Assembly: GCA_024641285.1 (NCBI GenBank)
Contig: JAHEDH010000003.1
Span: 1-57,712, forward strand
From: a bacterium
GTDB taxonomy: Bacteria > Actinomycetota > Acidimicrobiia > Spongiisociales > ZC4RG35
DNA length: 57,712 nt
Direction of reading: 5' to 3'
Positions within the stretch are counted from its first letter, which is position 1; each line of letters starts with the position of its first letter. The notes under the pieces were generated by a model. That model made no database searches. It was not told the DNA's origin and was given only the letters and a program-made list of their open reading frames with translations. This document shows, piece after piece, positions 51,352 through 57,712 of the stretch. A program made the position numbers and the translations under genes.

Positions 51352-51990
51352 TCAGGGGCTGTGATCCTCGGTCGAGATGTCGAGTCGACCGTCGTCCCAC
51401 CTCGCCTCGAACTCCGACACCGACGTCGCACTCGCGAAGCGAACCCGAACCCGTTCCGGTCCGATGTCTCGAAGCTCGGTGGTGAACCCGGGTTGTGGAA
51501 TGGCGGAGACGAAGTGGACCTCGCCGGGAGCGGACTCGATCGTCACCGAGCCTCCGGGCACGGAGTAGCTCGACCTGACTAGGCCGGAGGAGGCGACAGT
51601 GGTCGTAGTTGTCAGAGGACCAGGCGCCGTCGTTGTGGTCGTCAACGTCGATGCTGTGCTCGTCGACGCCGTGCTCGCAGTCGTCGACGGGCTACCAGAC
51701 GGGCCTTTCGTGGTGACAGAGGACTCCGGAGAGGTCCTGGGTGTGGTCGAGTCGACCGCCGTGGTCGACGTCGACAACGAGGGATCGAGTGACTCGGGAA
51801 CGGTCTCAGGAATCGTCACGACGATGGTCGGCCGGATCGACTCGACTGCGACGGCGGCAATGGTCGTCGGGATCACCGTCACCGGCTGGATCACACGGTT
51901 CCGCACCTGCGAAACGGCTGCCCACGACAACGCCAGCGCGGCCACGACTGAGACACTCCACAGAGCGACGAACTTGATCGACTTCGGCAT
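51352..51990 (-). CDS. membrane-anchored protein with Thr-rich stalk and shared exported domain
   Basis: A 212-residue protein. One N-terminal helix (IKFVALWSVSVVAALALSWA) anchors it; a Ser/Thr/Pro-rich stalk (about 55-135) leads to an exported domain (about 140-208) starting YSVPGGSVTIESAPGEVHFV. That domain resembles the two repeats of the protein at 54145-55038: a GSVT strand, a GxxTEL or GWxxEI strand, an RVRF or VEVDF strand, a FEARWDDG or FNAELEDG strand. It is divergent from the two-component system. GATAAT lies 6 nt before the ATG. Likely a regulated surface protein; function unknown. Confidence 0.75.
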   Translation of the reverse strand: MPKSIKFVALWSVSVVAALALSWAAVSQVRNRVIQPVTVIPTTIAAVAVESIRPTIVVTIPETVPESLDPSLSTSTTAVDSTTPRTSPESSVTTKGPSGSPSTTASTASTSTASTLTTTTTAPGPLTTTTTVASSGLVRSSYSVPGGSVTIESAPGEVHFVSAIPQPGFTTELRDIGPERVRVRFASATSVSEFEARWDDGRLDISTEDHSP

Positions 51991-52003
51991 GCACCCATTA
52001 TCA

Positions 52004-52020
52004 CCCGAACCGAGTTCGGG
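52004..52020. promoter_or_regulatory. inverted repeat in the divergent promoter region
   Basis: CCCGAAC-CGA-GTTCGGG is a perfect 7-bp inverted repeat 14 nt upstream of the start of the divergent surface-protein gene. The TACGAT box (52089-52094) serves the response regulator, 8 nt before its ATG. The inverted repeat is a candidate site for the adjacent response regulator or another factor. Confidence 0.5.
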
Positions 52021-52102
52021 ATCACTTCGAAGACAGTTAGGAAAACCTCAAGTCGCGCCGAACCCGGCTCGGGCGCATTTGGGTTGAATACGATGACACC
52101 CG

Positions 52103-52786
52103 ATGTCCTCCATCCTCATCGTCGAAGACGAGTTCGCCATCCGGAACGCACTTGCCGAATTCCTTGCGGCGGCCGGGCATGCAGTCGAAGCGCTGTCGAG
52201 CGGAATGGAGGGTGTCCAGCGGGCGGTCCAGGGTGGACTCGATGTCGTCGTCCTCGATCTCGGTCTGCCGGATGTGGACGGCTCGGAGGTCTTGAAGATG
52301 ATCCGGGCCGTCAGTGCCGTGCCGGTGATCGTCGCCACCGCACGGGACGATGAAGCCGAGATCGTCCGCATCCTCAAGGACGGCGCAGACGACTACGTCG
52401 TCAAACCCTTCTCGGGCGCCCAACTGCAGGCGCGCATCGAGGCGATCCTCCGGCGGGCAGGGTCGGCAGAAATGGCCGGCCCGATCACGATCGGACAGCT
52501 CGAGATCGATGTCGATCGCCGAACGGCGGAGATGAACGGTGCGCCACTCGACCTGACACGCAAGGAATTCGATCTCTTGGCCTTCCTCGCCGGCCAGGTC
52601 GGAGTGGTTGCATCGAAACGCCAGCTGCTCGCCGAGGTCTGGCGCCAGCCCTACGGCGGTGCAGACAAGACCGTTGACGTCCATCTCTCGGTCCTGCGGC
52701 GCAAACTCGGTGAGACGGCCGCCGAGCCGCGCTACCTCAGGACCGTCCACGGGGTCGGAGTCAAGCTCGTGGACCCGACTTCGTGA
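52103..52786 (+). CDS. OmpR-family response regulator
   Basis: A 227-residue transcription factor. The receiver has acidic residues in LIVEDE, phosphoacceptor Asp52 (VVVLDLGLPDVDG), Thr in VATARDD and Lys in VVKPFSGAQL. The winged-helix effector ends with YLRTVHGVGVKLVDP. TACGAT ends 8 nt before the ATG, so a leaderless mRNA is probable. Its stop overlaps the sensor kinase start (GTGA). Control of the flanking exported-protein genes is the natural hypothesis. Confidence 0.95.
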   Translation: MSSILIVEDEFAIRNALAEFLAAAGHAVEALSSGMEGVQRAVQGGLDVVVLDLGLPDVDGSEVLKMIRAVSAVPVIVATARDDEAEIVRILKDGADDYVVKPFSGAQLQARIEAILRRAGSAEMAGPITIGQLEIDVDRRTAEMNGAPLDLTRKEFDLLAFLAGQVGVVASKRQLLAEVWRQPYGGADKTVDVHLSVLRRKLGETAAEPRYLRTVHGVGVKLVDPTS

Positions 52787-54051
52787 GGCGATGGCTCAGC
52801 CTGTATGCCCTGTCGGTGACGTCGATCGTCATCGTCGCGTTCCTCATCCCACTCGCCATTCTCATCCGCGATCTGAGCGCAGACCGGGCGCTCAGCGCCG
52901 CCGAACGGGAGGCACAGGCGGTTGCCCGGTTCGTCGCCGCCACGCCGGCGGACGCGGTGGACGCCCTTCAGGCGTCCCTCGACACGCTCGACGGCGTATC
53001 CGTCGTCGTGTCGGGCGGCGCGGTTCTCGGCGCCGAGCTCCCACCGAACATCGACCTGGAGGCTGCCCAAACACGCGCCCAGGCCTATCGGCAGCCGCTC
53101 TCCGACGGCGAAGCCGTGATCGTTCCCGTACTCCGGAGCGCCGAGGAGGTCTGGGTCGTCGTAGCCGATGTCTCAGAGGCCGAGCTCACCGAGAACGTGG
53201 CCGTGGCCTGGCTGATCCTTGGAGGGCTCGGGCTGTCGATGATGGTGCTCGCGCTCGTCGCAGCGGATCGTATGGGCCAGGCCGTCGTGCGCCCGGTGAA
53301 CGACCTGGTGGAGGCGACTCACCAGCTCGGTCGCGGGGACCTGGACGTTCGCGTCGCTCCTGCAGGGCCGCGGGAGCTGGAGGAGGTCGGGGCCGCGTTC
53401 AACACGCTCACCCAGCGTGTCGTGACGTTGATGAACCGTGAGCGCGAGAGTGCGGCAGATCTCGCACACCGGCTGAGAACCCCGCTCACGGCTCTCAAGC
53501 TCGACATCGAAGCGCTCGCAAAGACGGCCGACGTCGGAAGGCTCCAGCGCGACGTCGACGATCTCGAACGAGTCACGAGCAGGATCATCGACGAGGCCAG
53601 GCGACCGCTGCGAGGCGCGGCACAGTGTGACTTGGTGTCCATTCTCCAAGAGCGAGCCGCCTTCTGGGGGAATCTGGCAGAGGATCAAGAGCGCAGGTGG
53701 GACCTCGACGTCGCAGCCGCTCACCACGTCATCGCGGCCTCGACAGACGAAGCAGGGGCGGCACTCGACGCGGTGTTCGGCAACATCTTCGCCCACACTC
53801 CGGCGGGAACGCCATACCGGATTCGACTCGATGCAGACGGCTCCTCGGCTTGGCTCAGGTTCTCCGACGATGGACCGGGCATCGCCTCTGAAGACCTCCT
53901 TCGTCGCGGTGCGAGCGGCGGCGATTCGACCGGACTCGGGGTCGACATCGTCCGAGCATTCGCCGAGCAGGCCGGCGGCAAGGCGACATGGGCCGCCGGC
54001 CCCACCGGAGGAACCGTCGTCACGCTCGAGATACCCGCTGCCGGCATCTGA
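52783..54051 (+). CDS. sensor histidine kinase
   Basis: A 422-residue membrane kinase. Two membrane helices (about 7-27 and 140-165) enclose an extracellular sensor of about 110 residues. A HAMP domain (VRPVNDLVEATHQLGRGDLD) and the HisKA box with phosphorylated His229 (LAHRLRTPLTAL) follow. The ATPase domain has the N-box GNIFAHTPAGT, G1 SDDGPGIAS and G2 TGLGVDIVRAF. It pairs with the response regulator just upstream. The signal is unknown; its location next to two exported proteins of a shared domain suggests envelope sensing. Confidence 0.95.
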   Translation: MRRWLSLYALSVTSIVIVAFLIPLAILIRDLSADRALSAAEREAQAVARFVAATPADAVDALQASLDTLDGVSVVVSGGAVLGAELPPNIDLEAAQTRAQAYRQPLSDGEAVIVPVLRSAEEVWVVVADVSEAELTENVAVAWLILGGLGLSMMVLALVAADRMGQAVVRPVNDLVEATHQLGRGDLDVRVAPAGPRELEEVGAAFNTLTQRVVTLMNRERESAADLAHRLRTPLTALKLDIEALAKTADVGRLQRDVDDLERVTSRIIDEARRPLRGAAQCDLVSILQERAAFWGNLAEDQERRWDLDVAAAHHVIAASTDEAGAALDAVFGNIFAHTPAGTPYRIRLDADGSSAWLRFSDDGPGIASEDLLRRGASGGDSTGLGVDIVRAFAEQAGGKATWAAGPTGGTVVTLEIPAAGI

Positions 54052-54144
54052 GAGAAGAGGTTTCTCTAACCCTCCGCAGAGGACCCCGAAACCGTCGATC
54101 GGTGATCCTGTGGTGGTACGGAACGAACGATGGAGGTTCACATC

Positions 54145-55038
54145 ATGCGAAAGCGGTTGGCAGTCATCTCTGCGGGAATCCTCGCAGCACTCATGGCACT
54201 CGGCACGGCGAATGCGCTGGTCCTCGACACGGCAACGGGCTCTGGGGCCAGCCAGCAGGCCGTTGCGGGAGAGCAAACGGTCTTCGATGTCGGCGACGCC
54301 GGAAGCGTCACACTCCTCGACGCCGGAACGACCCTCGAGGTCGTCTCGGTCGAGCAGGCCGCAGGCTGGAAGATCGAGATCGAAGTCGCCAGCGGTCGAG
54401 AGGTCGAAGTCGACTTCTCCAACGGCACGCGTCGGATCCAGTTCAATGCCGAGCTCGAGGATGGCGAGATCCGCGTGCGAGCACGGGAACAGGTGGTCGC
54501 TGCGACCAGCACCACTCAGACTACGACTCGGTCGACCACATCGACCACCGCCGCCGCCGTGGCGTCTTCGTCGGCGACCGGGACCATGACATACCAAGCG
54601 GGCGCGGCCGGAACCGTGACGATCTCGAACGACGGATCACGGCTGACGATCACTGCAGTGGATGCGGCCGACGGCTGGAGCCACGAGATCGAAGTCTCGA
54701 CGGGCCGCGAGGTCGAGATGGACTTCCGCAACGGCGACGACCGGGTCCAGTTCAACGCCGAACTGGAGGACGGGCAGGTTCGAGTCCGGGTCCGCACTCG
54801 AGCGGCGGATGGGTCCCGCACGGAGGTCACGAACGGCGTCGACACGAGCGCTGACGACAGCAGCAGCTCCGAAGACGACAGGATGGACGACAGCAGCAGC
54901 TCTGACGACGAGGACGACGACCGCGACGACCGGTCGAGCGACTCCGACGACGACCACGCAGGCGGCGGACACTCCGACGACGAGGGCGACAACAGTGGAT
55001 GGGGAAGCTCCGATGACGACCACAGCAGTGACGACTGA
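54145..55038 (+). CDS. exported protein with two shared domains and an Asp/Ser-rich tail
   Basis: A 297-residue protein. The ATG at 54145 has GGAGGT 7 nt upstream and leads into a signal peptide (LAVISAGILAALMALG). Two homologous domains follow (about 47-115 and 155-225). Both contain EIEV and GREVE, then DF-NG, a QFNAELEDG block and RVR. A Thr/Ser linker separates them. The tail (from about 233) is very acidic (DDSSSSEDD type) and may bind calcium. The gene lies 93 nt after the sensor kinase. Function unknown; the same domain occurs at 51352-51990. Confidence 0.8.
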   Translation: MRKRLAVISAGILAALMALGTANALVLDTATGSGASQQAVAGEQTVFDVGDAGSVTLLDAGTTLEVVSVEQAAGWKIEIEVASGREVEVDFSNGTRRIQFNAELEDGEIRVRAREQVVAATSTTQTTTRSTTSTTAAAVASSSATGTMTYQAGAAGTVTISNDGSRLTITAVDAADGWSHEIEVSTGREVEMDFRNGDDRVQFNAELEDGQVRVRVRTRAADGSRTEVTNGVDTSADDSSSSEDDRMDDSSSSDDEDDDRDDRSSDSDDDHAGGGHSDDEGDNSGWGSSDDDHSSDD

Positions 55039-55060
55039 TCCAACTCGGACGTCGACTGTG

Positions 55061-55089
55061 CGGAACCCCACCGACTCGGTGGGGTTCCG
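55061..55089 (+). terminator. intrinsic-type hairpin after the exported protein
   Basis: CGGAACCCCACC and GGTGGGGTTCCG pair over 12 bp with loop GACTC, followed by CTTGTTCCT. It lies 23 nt after the stop of the acidic-tail protein and probably ends the two-component operon. Confidence 0.8.
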
Positions 55090-55190
55090 CTTGTTCCTCG
55101 CGGCGGTTCCGTTGTCGGATGGGTCACGGTCGGACCGGACTCATTCGTCCCTCAGATCGCCTCGGCGGGAAGCAGGGCTCGGCACGGGCG

Positions 55191-55742
55191 TCACCTCAGT
55201 TGGAGCCAGTCCTGGCGGATCATCGACATCACGATCGCATCGTGATAAGCGCCCTCCCAGCAGAGCGCCTGCCTGAGCACACCCTCGCGCACGAAGCCGA
55301 CGCGCTCGTAGGCGGCGATCGCCCGGGTGTTGAAGTCGAAGACCTCCAAACCGATCCGGTTGATCGGAAGGTGCTCGAAGACGTGATCGGTGACCAGCAC
55401 CATGGCTTCCGGCCCAAGTCCCCTCCCACGGCCTCGGGCGCTCAACGCAATTCGAAAGCCGCAGGAACGGTTGTCAGGGTCCCAGTCGAGAATGGCCAGT
55501 TCACCAAGCCACTCACCAGAAGCGGAGTCGGTCACGGCGAGGTCGAGTCGATCCGACTGCGCGGCACGAGAGCGCACCCAGCGCTCGATCTGTTCCTTGG
55601 TGAACTCGGCGTGCGTCCCCGTGAGTCGTCTGGCCTCCTGATCCCCGAGGTCGGCCCAGAGCTCCTCGAAATCCTCAGGGCCGATCGGGCGCAACGTGAC
55701 TCGAGGCCCCACGAGGGTGGGCTTGTGCGCAAACGACGTCAT
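55191..55742 (-). CDS. GNAT-family N-acetyltransferase
   Basis: A 183-residue RimJ/RimL-type acetyltransferase. VTLRPIGPEDFEELWADLG begins the domain; the acetyl-CoA loop is SARGRGRGLGPEAMVL (RGxGxG/A), and VFDFNTRAIAAYERVGFVRE is the typical second half. It may acetylate a protein N-terminus, an antibiotic or a small amine. The ATG follows TAGGCT by 6 nt. Confidence 0.9.
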   Translation of the reverse strand: MTSFAHKPTLVGPRVTLRPIGPEDFEELWADLGDQEARRLTGTHAEFTKEQIERWVRSRAAQSDRLDLAVTDSASGEWLGELAILDWDPDNRSCGFRIALSARGRGRGLGPEAMVLVTDHVFEHLPINRIGLEVFDFNTRAIAAYERVGFVREGVLRQALCWEGAYHDAIVMSMIRQDWLQLR

Positions 55743-55807
55743 ATCGAAAGCCTACGGACGCAAGCGCCGGGCGAAGTGCGTCCGCTCGTTCCAAGAGACT
55801 CGGGGAG

Positions 55808-56383
55808 TCAGCCGCCGCGGGCCATCGAATAGAACTCGTCGTTTGGGCGAATCGACAGAAAGTTGGCCATCCGATTGGACATCGCGAAGAAGGCGGTGAC
55901 GCCGGCCATGTCCCAGATGTCATCGTCGGAGAATCCGTGGTCGCGGAGAGGCGTGAAGTCGGATTCGGTGATCGCGCCCGAGTCGAGCGACACCTTCATG
56001 GCGAAGTCGAGCATCGCCATCTGGCGCGGCGTGATCTCGGCTTTGCGATGGTTCGTTGCGAGCTGATCGGACAATCGCGAGTCCTTTGAGCGGATCCGGA
56101 CGATCGCACCGTGCGCAACGACGCAATAGAGGCATTTGTTCGCCCCGGACGTCGCCACGACGATCATCTCCCGCTCTGCCTTGGTCAGACCGCTGGCGCG
56201 GTCCATCAAGGCGTCGTGATATGCCATGAAGGCTCGGAGCTCATCGGGTCGGTGGCCCATCGCCAGGAAGACGTTCGGAATGAATCCGGTCTTCTCCTGG
56301 ATCGCGGCGACGGCTTGACGCAGGTCATCCGGCAGGTCGCCGAGATCCGCAACCGGGTATCGACTGATCTTCTCGTCGGTCAT
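55808..56383 (-). CDS. AhpD-like peroxidase-related protein (carboxymuconolactone decarboxylase fold)
   Basis: A 191-residue protein of the peroxidase-related type. The redox motif [10 protein letters not shown] holds the CxxC-x3-H site of AhpD-like proteins. [20 protein letters not shown] and [14 protein letters not shown] are family signatures. Its start overlaps the stop of the acuI-like gene (ATGA), so it is the second gene of that operon. A role in peroxide or electrophile defence is plausible. Confidence 0.9.
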   Translation of the reverse strand: MTDEKISRYPVADLGDLPDDLRQAVAAIQEKTGFIPNVFLAMGHRPDELRAFMAYHDALMDRASGLTKAEREMIVVATSGANKCLYCVVAHGAIVRIRSKDSRLSDQLATNHRKAEITPRQMAMLDFAMKVSLDSGAITESDFTPLRDHGFSDDDIWDMAGVTAFFAMSNRMANFLSIRPNDEFYSMARGG

Positions 56384-57360
56384 GGCTTCACCCTCACGAT
56401 CGTTCTCCCTCTGATACCACCTCGGAGTTGCCGGGCCGCCAGTTCGACTACGCCTTCGAGCGGCACCTCGGTGCTCATCTCCTCGAGCAGTTCGACGTCG
56501 AGATCGGAAGCCACGCGACTCCACGCCTCGACTCGTCTCGGCATCGGGCAATTGACGGAGTCGATTCCCGCCAGGGTGACCCCTCGAAGGATGAACGGCA
56601 TGACGGTCGCCGGCAGGTCCATGCCCTGGGCGAGGCCGCAGGCGGCGACGGTCCCGCCGTACATCGTCGAAGCACAGGCGTTTGCCAGCGTGTGGCTGCC
56701 GACCGAATCGACAGCGCCCGCCCAACGTTCCTTGCCGAGCGGGCGACCCGGCTCTGAGAGCTCTGCCCGGTCGAGGACCTCGGACGCACCGAGCCGGGTC
56801 AGATACGGGTGCTCTCCCGCTTTGCCGGTCGTGGCGATGACGTGGTAGCCGAGCTTCGCCAGCACGGCGACAGCAACGCTCCCGACCCCGCCGGTGGCGC
56901 CTGTCACCAGAATCGGACCCGAGTCCGGCGTGAGACCGTGCTGTTCGAGAGCCATCACGCACAGCATCGCCGTGTATCCGGCGGTTCCGATCGCCATCGC
57001 CTGCCTGGTCTCGAGACCCGGGGGCAGTGGCACCAGCCAATCGCCCTGAACGCGCGCCTGCTCGGCAAACCCGCCCCAGTGCGTCTCCCCGACGCCCCAC
57101 CCGTTCAGCACGACCAAATCACCGAGGGCGAATCGGTCGGTGTCGCAAGCGGTGACGATGCCTGCGAAGTCGACACCCGGAACCATCGGAAACCGTCGCA
57201 CCACCGGCGACGCTCCCGTGAGCGCAAGACTGTCCTTGTAGTTCAGCGTCGAATACTCGACGTCCACGGTCACGTCGCCATCCGGCAGATCCACCGGGTC
57301 CAGGTCGGTGAGGCCGACGGTGTACTGGTCGTCGACCTTGTCGATGAGGATCGCCCTCAC
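56380..57360 (-). CDS. acuI: NADPH-dependent acryloyl-CoA reductase-type oxidoreductase (AcuI/YhdH)
   Basis: A 326-residue zinc-independent medium-chain reductase. [20 protein letters not shown] then [14 protein letters not shown] is diagnostic of the YhdH/AcuI branch. The NADPH loop is [16 protein letters not shown]. AcuI reduces toxic acryloyl-CoA to propionyl-CoA, for example during dimethylsulfoniopropionate use. The GTG at 57360 is chosen; GGGAG lies about 10 nt upstream. It is coupled to the AhpD-like gene. No other DMSP gene is visible, so the physiological source of acrylate is unknown. Confidence 0.9.
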   Translation of the reverse strand: MRAILIDKVDDQYTVGLTDLDPVDLPDGDVTVDVEYSTLNYKDSLALTGASPVVRRFPMVPGVDFAGIVTACDTDRFALGDLVVLNGWGVGETHWGGFAEQARVQGDWLVPLPPGLETRQAMAIGTAGYTAMLCVMALEQHGLTPDSGPILVTGATGGVGSVAVAVLAKLGYHVIATTGKAGEHPYLTRLGASEVLDRAELSEPGRPLGKERWAGAVDSVGSHTLANACASTMYGGTVAACGLAQGMDLPATVMPFILRGVTLAGIDSVNCPMPRRVEAWSRVASDLDVELLEEMSTEVPLEGVVELAARQLRGGIRGRTIVRVKP

Positions 57361-57548
57361 GTCGAATCATCTCCCGTCTCTGTGTCGTCTCCAAGCATGC
57401 CAGACCGACAGCGCTCGGGGTGGCCAGATGCAGGAGAGGAAGGAACCGTCGCAGGAACAAGTCATCGCAGACGGACGTCGCTCTGTGGGCTGGCAGACCG
57501 GTCAGCCCTCAGCGCCTAGCATCACGGCCGCAACGACAGGAGCTGGCG

Positions 57549-57712
57549 ATGATCTTCTCGGACCGGACAATCAAAGAAGCGATCGACTCGGGGCGCATCG
57601 AGATCGACCCGTTCGAGGAGTCTTTCATCCAACCATCGAGTGTCGACCTGCGCTGCGACAACGCGTTCAGGGTGTTCGAGAATCACAAGTACGCCAAGAT
57701 CGACCCGATGGC
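57549..57712 (+). CDS. dcd: dCTP deaminase (3' end missing)
   Basis: The first 54 codons of dCTP deaminase: [20 protein letters not shown] then [17 protein letters not shown], the conserved start of the enzyme. The frame runs off the right edge. AGGAG lies 6 nt upstream of the ATG, and TAGCAT (57517-57522) may be the -10. The enzyme makes dUTP (or dUMP in bifunctional actinobacterial forms) for thymidylate synthesis. The rest of spacer 57361-57548 shows nothing further. Confidence 0.93.
   Translation, partial: MIFSDRTIKEAIDSGRIEIDPFEESFIQPSSVDLRCDNAFRVFENHKYAKIDPM

Overview
The window is GC-rich (roughly 65 percent by eye) and densely coded, with many 1-14 nt overlaps between consecutive genes (ATGA, GTGA, TGATG). 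It carries a bS22-type 29-residue ribosomal protein, a PAC2-family protein, a CsoR/CopZ/CopA copper module and a large fraction of genes whose start codon lies 6-8 nt after a TANNNT box (apparent leaderless mRNAs). This fits a free-living, probably aquatic member of the Actinomycetota. Class Acidimicrobiia is my best guess, but no marker in the window proves it.

Layout. 1-5291: a histidine-utilisation operon (hutU cut by the left edge, a peptide-deformylase homolog, hutF, hutI) with a nucleotidyltransferase-like gene at its end. 5292-10165: two tandem paralogous secreted subtilases with Trp/Gly/Ser/Thr repeat tails. The second has a beta-propeller-like insert inside its catalytic domain. 10263-13583: a TetR-controlled ABC-2 exporter. 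13667-19472: an HDOD protein, a pair of small membrane/exported proteins, a DAO-type oxidoreductase, a GH97 glycosidase and a lipoprotein. 19544-20123: an RHH-MazF toxin-antitoxin pair with a clear operator. 20154-25464: a YccF-like protein, a 29-residue membrane peptide, a secreted HExxH peptidase coupled to a DnaB/RecA-like ATPase, an epimerase and acetyl-CoA synthetase. 25571-36988: a membrane protein with a split alpha/beta-hydrolase, HAD, CoA-binding and nitroreductase genes, apolipoprotein N-acyltransferase with Ser at the nucleophile position, an inositol-phosphatase/amidohydrolase pair, a SelW-like selenoprotein with an in-frame TGA, a VOC protein, an M15-type lipoprotein and an M3 peptidase. 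37183-40428: a small zinc-ribbon protein, a hairpin-rich spacer and the copper operon. 40430-50973: mixed housekeeping genes (TrpF-like, PfkB, MscS, an oxidase-like membrane protein with a cytochrome c lipoprotein, PAC2, an enoyl-CoA hydratase fusion, bS22, homoserine kinase, PhzF, tRNA-Gly). 51005-55089: a two-component system flanked on both sides by exported proteins that share an unfamiliar domain. 55191-57712: GNAT, AhpD-like, AcuI-like oxidoreductase, and the start of dcd cut by the right edge.

Items most worth following up: the SelW-like gene at 33007-33246, which would be missed or truncated if UGA is read only as stop; the two-component system with its shared-domain exported proteins; the tandem subtilases with repeat tails and an inserted propeller; a deformylase inside the hut operon where an N-formylglutamate deformylase is needed; and the consistent TANNNT-to-start spacing, which revises several start codons and supports two very short genes. 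I saw no CRISPR array, insertion sequence, integrase or phage gene. All assignments come from reading the sequence; no database search was run.
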